Assembly (NCBI GenBank): GCA_041595355.1
Contig: JBFHKO010000145.1
Location: 1-6,712 of the forward strand
Direction: 5' to 3'
DNA from: JBFHKO01 sp041595355
Lineage (GTDB): Bacteria > Pseudomonadota > Gammaproteobacteria > Enterobacterales > Aeromonadaceae
DNA: 6,712 nucleotides
Each line of letters begins with the position of its first letter. Position 1 is the stretch's first letter. Below the pieces are notes generated by a model. It had not been told where the DNA came from. It searched no databases and saw nothing but the letters and a program-made list of their open reading frames with translations. This document shows, in pieces, positions 1-5,569 of the stretch. A program made the position numbers and the translations under genes.

Positions 1-87
1 CTTTTCGGTGGGCAGCACATCCCCAACGGCAAATTCATCGGAATTGATCCTGTAACGCAGTTGCTTGGCTATGGTCTTATAAATCAC
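1..87 (-). CDS. GntR-family transcriptional regulator, N-terminus only (partial)
   Basis: The visible 29 residues read VIYKTIAKQLRYRINSDEFA followed by VGDVLPTEK. This is the classic opening of a GntR winged-helix DNA-binding domain: helix 1 (IYKTIAKQLRYRI), a short loop, then the G-D-x-L-P-[ST]-E motif before the recognition helix. The gene runs off the left edge, so the effector domain, which would define the subfamily (UTRA, FadR and others), is not visible and no target can be named. The start is chosen at a GTG (minus strand, positions 87-85) because AGGTGAG lies just upstream at 91-97. The frame stays open further upstream, but the family usually begins close to this helix. It is divergent from treR. 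Gram-positive TreR proteins are GntR-type, but here a LacI-type TreR is present, so I do not infer a trehalose role. Confidence 0.8.
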   Translation of the reverse strand, partial: MIYKTIAKQLRYRINSDEFAVGDVLPTEK

Positions 88-125
88 GCGCTCACCTGTG
101 GCTGTCTGTTTCCGGATGAGCCATA

Positions 126-155
126 TTGACCAGCCCGTCCCAGAGGCAGTATCAC
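126..155 (+). promoter_or_regulatory. Candidate promoter of treR
   Basis: TTGACC (126-131, five of six matches) and TATCAC (150-155, four of six) are 18 bases apart on the plus strand. Transcription would begin near 162, leaving a leader of about 130 bases before treR. Its -10 shares bases with the minus-strand candidate -10 at 148-153, so only one polymerase could occupy the site at a time if both are real. This is a consensus match only. Confidence 0.35.
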
Positions 156-176
156 CATGCCGCCGATCAAATTCAA
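148..176 (-). promoter_or_regulatory. Candidate promoter of the GntR-family gene
   Basis: On the minus strand a TTGAAT -35 (171-176) is followed after 17 bases by GATACT (148-153), matching four of six -10 consensus bases. It would give a leader of about 55 bases before the GTG start. The fit is only fair, and it overlaps the candidate treR promoter on the other strand. Confidence 0.35.
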
Positions 177-201
177 CCGCCAACCCCCACTCGGCTCCTC
201 C

Positions 202-213
202 ACGAACATTCCC
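202..213 (+). promoter_or_regulatory. Degenerate TreR operator-like sequence upstream of treR
   Basis: ACGAACATTCCC matches 9 of 12 bases of the GGGAACGTTCCC operator found twice upstream of treB. The right half-site is nearly intact and the left is degraded. It lies about 80 bases before the treR start, where binding could give weak autoregulation. A match of this quality could also arise by chance in a 205-base region. Confidence 0.2.
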
Positions 214-292
214 TCGCCGCCGGCCATTGCCCCTTGTCTGCGGCGGCCAAACCGGTCGACAATGGTCGCCTTATGCTTGAACTCCTGATGCC

Positions 293-1243
293 ATGACCAA
301 GAAACTCACCATCCTCGATATCGCCCGCCTTGCCGGTGTGGGCAAATCCACCGTTTCCCGGGTACTCAACAACGACCCCGGCGTCAATGCCCGCACCCGG
401 GAGCGGATCGAGACGGTGATCCGCGAGCAGGAGTTCGTACCCAGCAAGTCCGCACGCGCCATGCGCACCAACAGCCAAAGGCTGATCGGCATCATCGTCT
501 CGCGACTGGACTCCACCTCGGAGAACCGCTCGGTACGCGGCATGCTGGAGACACTCTACGCCCGGGGCTATGACGCCATGCTGATGGAGAGCAAGTTCAG
601 TCCCGAGATGACCGCCGAACACCTGGCGCTGCTGGAGCGTCGGGGAGTCGATGGCCTCATCCTGTTTGCCTACAGTGGCCTGGAACTGGCCCCCCTCGAA
701 AGCTGGGGGTCCAAGCTGGTACTGATGGCCCGCGAATGGCCGGGGCTCTCCTCGGTCTGCTACGACGATGAGGGCGCCATCCGCCTGGTGCTGGAGCACC
801 TCTGGGAGCAGGGGCTGCGCCAGATCGCCTTTGTGGGCGTCAACCCGCAAGATATCACCACCGGCGAGCGGCGGTTGCTCGCCTACCAGGCCTTCTGCGC
901 CGAGCACGGCCTGCCTCCCTGCATGGCTCTGGGCGAGCTGGATTACCAGAGCGGCTTTGCCCTGGCGGGCCAGTTGCTGAAACCAGACACCCAGGCACTG
1001 GTCTGCGCCACCGATGGCATTGCCCTGGGGGCCGCCAAATACCTGCAGCAGGTGGGGCGTACCGAGGTAAAAGTAACCGGCGTTGGCAACAGTGAGCTAC
1101 TGCGCTTCCTGTTTCCCAATGTGCTGACCGTGGACCTGGGTTACAAGCGCGCTGGCATCCTGGCCGCCGAACAGCTTCTGGCCCAGATAGAGTCCAATCA
1201 CCCCGCCATCCAGCGGGTCTCCTCCAGTGAACTGGTAGACTGA
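293..1243 (+). CDS. treR: Trehalose operon repressor TreR (LacI/GalR family)
   Basis: A 316-residue LacI-type repressor; E. coli TreR is 315 residues. Residues 5-27 form the helix-turn-helix (LTILDIARLAGVGKSTVSRV then LNN). A hinge follows around SKSARAMR (51-58), then a periplasmic-binding-protein-like effector domain. TreR-typical stretches include IIVSRLDSTSENRSV, LMESKFSP, SVCYDDEGAI, DITTGERR and CATDGIALGAAKYLQQ. In E. coli the inducer is trehalose-6-phosphate and the targets are treB and treC; the same is inferred here from the adjacent treBC and the two operators just downstream. The start is fixed by an in-frame TGA at 278-280. No Shine-Dalgarno sequence precedes the ATG, which is unusual and may mean weak or coupled translation. 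No convincing terminator follows, so read-through into treBC is possible. Confidence 0.96.
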   Translation: MTKKLTILDIARLAGVGKSTVSRVLNNDPGVNARTRERIETVIREQEFVPSKSARAMRTNSQRLIGIIVSRLDSTSENRSVRGMLETLYARGYDAMLMESKFSPEMTAEHLALLERRGVDGLILFAYSGLELAPLESWGSKLVLMAREWPGLSSVCYDDEGAIRLVLEHLWEQGLRQIAFVGVNPQDITTGERRLLAYQAFCAEHGLPPCMALGELDYQSGFALAGQLLKPDTQALVCATDGIALGAAKYLQQVGRTEVKVTGVGNSELLRFLFPNVLTVDLGYKRAGILAAEQLLAQIESNHPAIQRVSSSELVD

Positions 1244-1264
1244 TCCCCGAGTCAACGCCGGGAT

Positions 1265-1280
1265 TGTGATCATCATCAAT
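1265..1280 (+). promoter_or_regulatory. Probable CRP-cAMP binding site upstream of treB
   Basis: TGTGATCATCATCAAT matches 8 of 10 conserved positions of TGTGA-N6-TCACA, and also has the preferred T and A flanking the central bases (TGTGAT and ATCA). Its centre is 1272.5. If the promoter at 1298-1326 is used with a start near 1334, the site is centred at about -61.5, the classic class I activator position. Catabolite control is known for the E. coli tre operon. The site is inferred from sequence only. Confidence 0.5.
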
Positions 1281-1284
1281 GATT

Positions 1285-1296
1285 GGGAACGTTCCC
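1285..1296 (+). promoter_or_regulatory. TreR operator O1, perfect palindrome
   Basis: GGGAACGTTCCC is a perfect 12-bp palindrome with the LacI-family central CG step. The identical sequence recurs at 1343-1354. It lies just upstream of the candidate -35 and just downstream of the CRP-like site. TreR is encoded immediately upstream, so it is the natural ligand. Confidence 0.85.
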
Positions 1297-1297
1297 T

Positions 1298-1326
1298 TTG
1301 AATTGGAGAGACAGTCTCTGCACACT
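1298..1326 (+). promoter_or_regulatory. Candidate treB promoter between the two operators
   Basis: TTGAAT (1298-1303) and CACACT (1321-1326) are separated by 17 bases. The -35 is fair and the -10 is poor (three of six), as expected for a promoter that needs CRP. The element is flanked by TreR operators at 1285-1296 and 1343-1354, the latter covering about +9 to +20. The flanking operators are the strongest support; the hexamers alone would not convince. Confidence 0.4.
1307..1319 (+). repeat. 13-base palindrome AGAGAC-A-GTCTCT in the promoter spacer
   Basis: A perfect 6-1-6 inverted repeat lies between the two TreR operators and inside the candidate -35/-10 spacer. Its sequence is unrelated to the TreR operator. 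It could be a site for another dimeric regulator or chance; no known site is recognised. Confidence 0.5.
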
Positions 1327-1342
1327 GCGCAGGCAACAAATA

Positions 1343-1354
1343 GGGAACGTTCCC
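1343..1354 (+). promoter_or_regulatory. TreR operator O2, perfect palindrome
   Basis: This is a second exact GGGAACGTTCCC, 37 bases before the treB start. Its centre is 58 bp from that of O1, about 5.5 helical turns. Including flanks, 1342-1357 is the exact reverse complement of 1282-1297 (16 bases). Placed downstream of the candidate -10, it would block initiation or early elongation, and two TreR dimers could cooperate with O1. Confidence 0.85.
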
Positions 1355-1391
1355 AATTCGCTTAAATCCAGACCTGAGGGCAGGAGTACCA

Positions 1392-2825
1392 ATGAGCAAA
1401 ATCAACCCCCGCGACGTGACCCGCCTCATCGAGCTGATCGGCGGCCAGGAGAACATCGCCACAGTGAGTCACTGTCTGACCCGGCTGCGCTTCGTGCTAA
1501 ACCAGCCACAGCTGGCCGATATCCAGGCCATCGAAACCCTGCCCGCCGTCAAGGGCTGCTTCACCAATGCCGGCCAGTTCCAGGTGGTCATCGGCACCGA
1601 GGTGGATCAGTTCTACAAGCTGCTGGTCAACGAGGCCGGCGTCAGCAGCGCCAGCAAGGAGGAGGCCAAGCTGGCTGCACGCCAGAACATGAGCCTGCTG
1701 GAGCGCGGCATCTCCCACCTGGCGGAGATCTTCGTACCTCTGCTGCCAGCCATCATCACCGGCGGCCTGATCCTCGGCTTTCGCAACGTCATCGGCGACA
1801 TCAGGATGTTCGATAGCCACACCCTCACCGAGATCAGCCAGTTCTGGGCCCAGGTACATGCCTTTCTGTGGTTGCTGGGCGAAGCCATCTTCTTCTTCCT
1901 ACCGGTCGGCGTCTGCTGGTCAACGGTGCGCAAGCTGGGTGGCAGCGAGATCCTGGGCATAGTGCTGGGCGTCACCCTGGTCAGCCCCCAACTGATGAAC
2001 GCCTACGACATCGGCAAGCAGATCCCCGAGGTCTGGGATTTCGGCCTGTTCGCCATCCAGAAGGTGGGCTACCAGGCTCAGGTGATCCCGGCCCTCCTGG
2101 CCGGTCTGGCTCTGGCCCTTATCGAGACCCGCCTCAAGCGCGTCATTCCTGCCTACCTGTATATGGTGGTGGTGCCGTTCGTCTCATTGCTGCTGGCAGT
2201 GATCCTGGCCCACAGCCTCATCGGCCCCTTCGGTCGCTGGATCGGTGACGGCGTTGCCTGGGCGGCCAAGAGCGCCATGACCGGTAGCTTAGCGCCCATC
2301 GGCGCCGCCCTGTTCGGCTTCCTGTATGCGCCGCTGGTGATCACCGGTGTGCATCACACCACCAATGCCGTGGATCTGCAGCTGATGCAGTCCATGAACG
2401 GCACCCCCATCTGGCCGCTGATTGCCCTGTCCAACATCGCCCAGGCCTCGGCCGTCGTCGGTATCATCCTGGTCAGCCGCAAGGCCAACGAACGGGAGAT
2501 CTCGGTACCGGCCGCCATCTCCGCCTACCTGGGGGTGACCGAGCCGGCCATGTACGGCATCAACCTAAAATACAAGTTCCCCATGCTCTGTGCCATGGTC
2601 GGCTCCTGCCTGGCAGCGGTGATCTGCGGCTTGGGCGGCGTGCTGGCCAACGGCATCGGCGTCGGCGGCCTGCCGGGCATCCTCTCCATCCAGCCGCAGT
2701 TCTGGGGGCTTTATGCCATCGCCATGCTGGTAGCCATAGCGGTGCCCATGGGCCTGACCGTATTCGTTTACAAGCAGAAGGGACTGCATCGCACCGCGCA
2801 GGATAGCGTCCCCGCAGCCGCCTGA
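1392..2825 (+). CDS. treB: PTS system trehalose-specific EIIBC component
   Basis: A 477-residue permease of the glucose/sucrose PTS class; E. coli TreB is 473 residues. The EIIB domain (about 1-90) carries the phosphorylatable Cys28 in SHCLTRLRF. A linker leads to the EIIC membrane domain (about 105-465), whose hydrophobic segments start near 114, 158, 182, 229, 255, 302 and 392, with a final one near 445. Family motifs are GVHHTTNAVD (from 319) and GVTEP (381-385, the GITEP-type sugar-binding motif). There is no EIIA domain, so phosphate should come from EIIA-Glc (Crr) encoded elsewhere. The protein sits in the inner membrane, takes up trehalose and releases trehalose-6-phosphate in the cytoplasm. 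An AGGAG at 1382-1386, five bases before the ATG, supports this start. It is the first gene after the TreR operators and is followed by treC. Confidence 0.97.
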   Translation: MSKINPRDVTRLIELIGGQENIATVSHCLTRLRFVLNQPQLADIQAIETLPAVKGCFTNAGQFQVVIGTEVDQFYKLLVNEAGVSSASKEEAKLAARQNMSLLERGISHLAEIFVPLLPAIITGGLILGFRNVIGDIRMFDSHTLTEISQFWAQVHAFLWLLGEAIFFFLPVGVCWSTVRKLGGSEILGIVLGVTLVSPQLMNAYDIGKQIPEVWDFGLFAIQKVGYQAQVIPALLAGLALALIETRLKRVIPAYLYMVVVPFVSLLLAVILAHSLIGPFGRWIGDGVAWAAKSAMTGSLAPIGAALFGFLYAPLVITGVHHTTNAVDLQLMQSMNGTPIWPLIALSNIAQASAVVGIILVSRKANEREISVPAAISAYLGVTEPAMYGINLKYKFPMLCAMVGSCLAAVICGLGGVLANGIGVGGLPGILSIQPQFWGLYAIAMLVAIAVPMGLTVFVYKQKGLHRTAQDSVPAAA

Positions 2826-2842
2826 TCAGTGGCCCCTTCAGG

Positions 2843-2876
2843 CTGCCGGGCTGGAAAACCCCGGCAGTCCCTTTTT
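2843..2876 (+). terminator. Terminator-like hairpin between treB and treC
   Basis: CTGCCGGG (2843-2850) pairs perfectly with CCCGGCAG (2860-2867) around a 9-base loop, extendable by a G-U and a G-C pair, and is followed by TCCCTTTTT with five T's at 2872-2876. It lies 17 bases after the treB stop and 30 before the treC start. Since treC belongs to the same pathway, it probably acts as a partial terminator or a 3' mRNA stabiliser that lets treB and treC differ in expression. Confidence 0.65.
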
Positions 2877-2906
2877 GGCAATGAGTAATTTTCACGCGAG
2901 GCACTT

Positions 2907-4580
2907 ATGCACAACCCCGAAAAAGCCCAGTGGTGGCGCAACGCCGTCATCTACCAGATCTACCCCAAGAGCTTTCAGGACTCCGGCAACCGGGGCACCG
3001 GCGACATCCGCGGCATCATCCAGCGCCTGGATTACCTGCAGCAGCTGGAAGTGGATGCCATCTGGCTGACTCCCATGTACCGCTCGCCACAGGTGGACAA
3101 CGGTTACGACATCAGCGACTACTTCGACATCGATCCCGCCTTCGGCAACATGGCCGATTTCGACGAGCTGCAGCGCCAAGCCCACGCCCGCGGTATCCGC
3201 ATCATCATGGACATCGTAGTCAATCACACCTCCACCGAGCACACCTGGTTCAAGGCGGCCCTGGCCGACCCCGCCAGCCCCTACCGCGACTTCTACATCT
3301 GGAAAGACCCGGTCGCTGGCGGCGCGCCCAACAACTGGCAGTCCAAGTTCGGCGGCAGCGCCTGGCAGCTGGACCCGGCGTCCGGCCAGTATTACCTGCA
3401 CCTGTTTGCGGTGGAGCAGGCGGATCTCAACTGGGAGAACCCGGCGCTGCGCGCCGAGGTGCAAAAAGTGCTGCACTTCTGGGCCGCCAGGGGGGTGGAC
3501 GGCTTCCGCCTGGACGTCATCAACCTCATCTCCAAGGATCAGCGCTTCCAGAGTGATCCCGACGGCGACGGCCGCTGCCACTATACCGACGGTCCGCGGG
3601 TACACGAGTATCTTCAGGAACTGAGCCGGGAGGCCTTTCAGCCGCTGGGTACCATGACGGTGGGAGAGATGTCCTCCACCAGCCTGGCCCACTGCCAGCG
3701 CTATTCGGCCAACGACGGCAGCGAGCTCTCGATGGTGTTCAACTTCCATCACTTGAAGGTGGATTACCCGAACGGCGAGAAATGGCGCCTGGCCCCGCCC
3801 GATTTCATCGCCCTCAAGGCGCTGTTCCGGGAGTGGCAGCAGGGGCTGCACGGGCAGGGCTGGAGCGCGCTGTTCTGGTGTAACCACGATCAGCCGCGCA
3901 TCGTCTCCCGCTTCGGTGACGAGGGCGAGTACCGGCGGCAGTCCGCCAAGATGCTGGCCACCGGCCTGCACCTGCTGCAGGGCACCCCCTACATCTATCA
4001 GGGCGAGGAGCTGGGCATGACCAACCCCGGCTACCAGAGCATCGATGACTACCAGGATGTGGAAAGCCGCAACCTGTATGCCCTGAAGCGCGCCGAAGGC
4101 TGGGGCGAGACGCAGATCCTGGCCATGCTGGCGGCCCGCTCCCGGGATAACGGCCGCACCCCCATGCAATGGCATAACGGCGCCAACGCCGGCTTCAGCC
4201 GGGGCGAGCCCTGGCTCAAGCCCGCCGCCAACTACGACCGCATCAACGCCGAGCAGGCACTGGCCGATCCGGACTCGGTGTTCTATCACTATCGGAAGCT
4301 GATCCGCCTGCGCAAGCGGCATGCGGTGATAGTGGAAGGCGATTACCAGGATCTGGCCCCCGAGCACCCCTCCATCTGGTGTTACCAACGCCGCTGGCAG
4401 GATCAGCGACTGCTGGTGGTGTGCAATCTGGATCGCGCCGCCTCCCGCTTCAGTCTGCCCACCGAGGCGACGGCAGGCCTGGTCCAGCGGCTGATTGCCA
4501 ACTACGCCGACAGTCCAAGTCAGCCCCGGGATCTGCAGCTGCGCCCCTTCGAGGCGGTAGCCTGGCTGCTGACACAGTGA
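2907..4580 (+). CDS. treC: Trehalose-6-phosphate hydrolase (alpha,alpha-phosphotrehalase)
   Basis: A 557-residue GH13 enzyme; E. coli TreC is 551 residues. It hydrolyses trehalose-6-phosphate to glucose and glucose-6-phosphate in the cytoplasm. The (beta/alpha)8 barrel begins with WWRNAVIYQIYPKSFQD (9-25). Conserved GH13 regions are visible: DIVVNH (D102, N106, H107), GFRLDV with R201 and nucleophile D203, GEMSS with acid/base E254, and NHDQPR with transition-state D328. The oligo-1,6-glucosidase-like subgroup also shows GMTNPG and RDNGRTPMQW. The C-terminal beta domain ends in FEAVAWLLTQ. GAGG at 2898-2901, five bases before the ATG, supports the start. All catalytic residues are present and there is no frameshift. 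It lies 81 bases after treB across a hairpin. Substrate specificity rests on treR-treB context and overall resemblance, because the GH13 motifs alone do not separate it from other glucosidases. Confidence 0.97.
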   Translation: MHNPEKAQWWRNAVIYQIYPKSFQDSGNRGTGDIRGIIQRLDYLQQLEVDAIWLTPMYRSPQVDNGYDISDYFDIDPAFGNMADFDELQRQAHARGIRIIMDIVVNHTSTEHTWFKAALADPASPYRDFYIWKDPVAGGAPNNWQSKFGGSAWQLDPASGQYYLHLFAVEQADLNWENPALRAEVQKVLHFWAARGVDGFRLDVINLISKDQRFQSDPDGDGRCHYTDGPRVHEYLQELSREAFQPLGTMTVGEMSSTSLAHCQRYSANDGSELSMVFNFHHLKVDYPNGEKWRLAPPDFIALKALFREWQQGLHGQGWSALFWCNHDQPRIVSRFGDEGEYRRQSAKMLATGLHLLQGTPYIYQGEELGMTNPGYQSIDDYQDVESRNLYALKRAEGWGETQILAMLAARSRDNGRTPMQWHNGANAGFSRGEPWLKPAANYDRINAEQALADPDSVFYHYRKLIRLRKRHAVIVEGDYQDLAPEHPSIWCYQRRWQDQRLLVVCNLDRAASRFSLPTEATAGLVQRLIANYADSPSQPRDLQLRPFEAVAWLLTQ

Positions 4581-4590
4581 GCCTGCGCCG

Positions 4591-5460
4591 TCAGTCCCAG
4601 TGAGGAGCGCTCTGTTGCTGGCGGTAGTCCCCCAGGGCTGCCGTCACCTCGGCCCCCAGCAGCACGATGAGCCAGCTCAGGTAGATCCAGACGAACAGGA
4701 TGGGCACCACCGCCAGGGCGCCGTAGATGGCCTCGTAGGAGGTGAAGTAAGTGATGTAGAAGGCAAACCCCTTCTTGGCCCCCTCGAATAGCAGGGCGGC
4801 CAGCACGGCCCCGCCGAGCGCATGCCGAAAACGGACCCGCGCATTGGGCACCACCAGATACAGCAACAGCATGCCCCCCAGCGAGAGCACGAAGGGCAAC
4901 AGCCCCAGCAGCAGCCCCCCCAGGCGGGAGACCAGCTCCACCTCGAACAGGCGCAATGAGACCACATAGGAGGTAGCCAGTATGCTGGCGCCCGCCAGCA
5001 GCGGCCCCAGGGTCAGGATCAGCCAATAGACGGCCAGGGTAGTGACCTTGCCGCGCTCGCCGCGACTGCGCCAGATGTGGTTGAGGTTTTCATCGATGGC
5101 CGAGATGAGCAGCAGGGCCACCACCACCAGCGCCAGTATGCCGATGGAGGTGGTCCGGGTGCTGTTGGTCACGAACTGGGTGAAGTGGGCCTGGATCGCC
5201 TCCCCGGCCGCCGGCACGAAGTTGTCGAACACGAAGCCCTCTATCTGCTGGCGCAGCTCGTCGAAGGCCGGCAGGTAGGAGAGCACCGAGAAGATGACCG
5301 CCACCAGCGGCACCAGGGAGAGCAATGTCACATAGGCCAGGTGACCCGCCAGCACCGGCAGGCGATCCTGGTGCCAGCGTCCGAGAAACAGGCGCAGGAA
5401 GCCCAGCAGGGGCGCAAAGCGGTGACGCCAGGATGACAGCCGGGAAGGGAATCGACTCAC
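4591..5460 (-). CDS. yihY: YihY family inner-membrane protein
   Basis: A 289-residue membrane protein of the YihY/BrkB family; E. coli YihY is 290 residues. It was once mislabelled ribonuclease BN (rbn), an activity now assigned to another protein. About six membrane segments are visible, near residues 42-64, 104-123, 142-167, 179-204, 215-238 and 247-273. Family stretches are LAGHLAYVTLLSLVPLVAV, ENLNHIWRS, ILTLGPLLAGAS, ALLFEGAKKGFAFYIT and VPILFVWIYLSW. The molecular role is not settled; a paralogue, YhjD, has been linked genetically to export of lipid A precursors. I chose the GTG at 5460-5458 because AAGGAG lies eight bases upstream and the length then matches the family. A GTG 24 bases further up (5484) has no ribosome binding site. 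The gene converges on treC with a 10-base gap and follows typA on the same strand. Confidence 0.94.
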   Translation of the reverse strand: MSRFPSRLSSWRHRFAPLLGFLRLFLGRWHQDRLPVLAGHLAYVTLLSLVPLVAVIFSVLSYLPAFDELRQQIEGFVFDNFVPAAGEAIQAHFTQFVTNSTRTTSIGILALVVVALLLISAIDENLNHIWRSRGERGKVTTLAVYWLILTLGPLLAGASILATSYVVSLRLFEVELVSRLGGLLLGLLPFVLSLGGMLLLYLVVPNARVRFRHALGGAVLAALLFEGAKKGFAFYITYFTSYEAIYGALAVVPILFVWIYLSWLIVLLGAEVTAALGDYRQQQSAPHWD

Positions 5461-5468
5461 AAGTGACG

Positions 5469-5474
5469 CTCCTT
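5469..5474 (-). promoter_or_regulatory. Ribosome binding site deciding the yihY start
   Basis: AAGGAG on the minus strand lies eight bases before the GTG at 5460. It falls inside the longer reading frame that begins with the GTG at 5484, which argues that the shorter start is the real one. Confidence 0.7.
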
Positions 5475-5516
5475 GGAAGAACACGCGGATAGTCAGATGA
5501 TGGCAGTCAGGGCTCC

Positions 5517-5546
5517 AAAAGAGAAGGCCCCGCAGAGGGGGCCTTC
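5517..5546 (-). terminator. Intrinsic terminator of typA
   Basis: Read on the minus strand, GAAGGCCCC pairs perfectly over nine bases with GGGGCCTTC around the loop CTCTGC (positions 5523-5531 and 5538-5546), then TCTTTT follows. It sits 23 bases past the typA stop and before yihY. The T tract is short and interrupted, so some read-through into yihY is plausible. No clear separate yihY promoter was seen in 5461-5516. Confidence 0.75.
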
Positions 5547-5569
5547 GATGTCACCGGAGGGGCGGAGGA

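Noticed and set aside
216..265. GC-rich inverted repeats in the treR leader (GCCGCC with GGCGGC, CCATTG with CAATGG)
   Set aside because: The stems are six bases with long loops and compete with each other. There is no sign of a known riboswitch or leader structure.
98..280. 60-codon plus-strand frame upstream of treR
   Set aside because: It has no ribosome site and no recognisable protein features, and it starts within the ribosome-site region of the divergent GntR gene.
173..907. 244-codon minus-strand frame over treR and its upstream region
   Set aside because: It overlaps treR in antisense, shows no domain, and its composition is typical of a shadow frame.
1245..1266. Possible treR terminator (ATCCC paired with GGGAT)
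   Set aside because: It has only a five-base stem with a long loop and no T tract, so there is no support for termination.
2892..4388. 498-codon open frame antisense to treC
   Set aside because: It is the complement of a fully convincing treC with all catalytic motifs. Long antisense frames are common in GC-rich genes, and the peptide is a low-complexity mix of G, A, V and L with no recognisable domain.
4622..4643. Nine-pair hairpin (two G-U pairs) just past treC
   Set aside because: It lies within yihY codons and is followed by TCACCTCGG, not a T tract, so it is not an intrinsic terminator.
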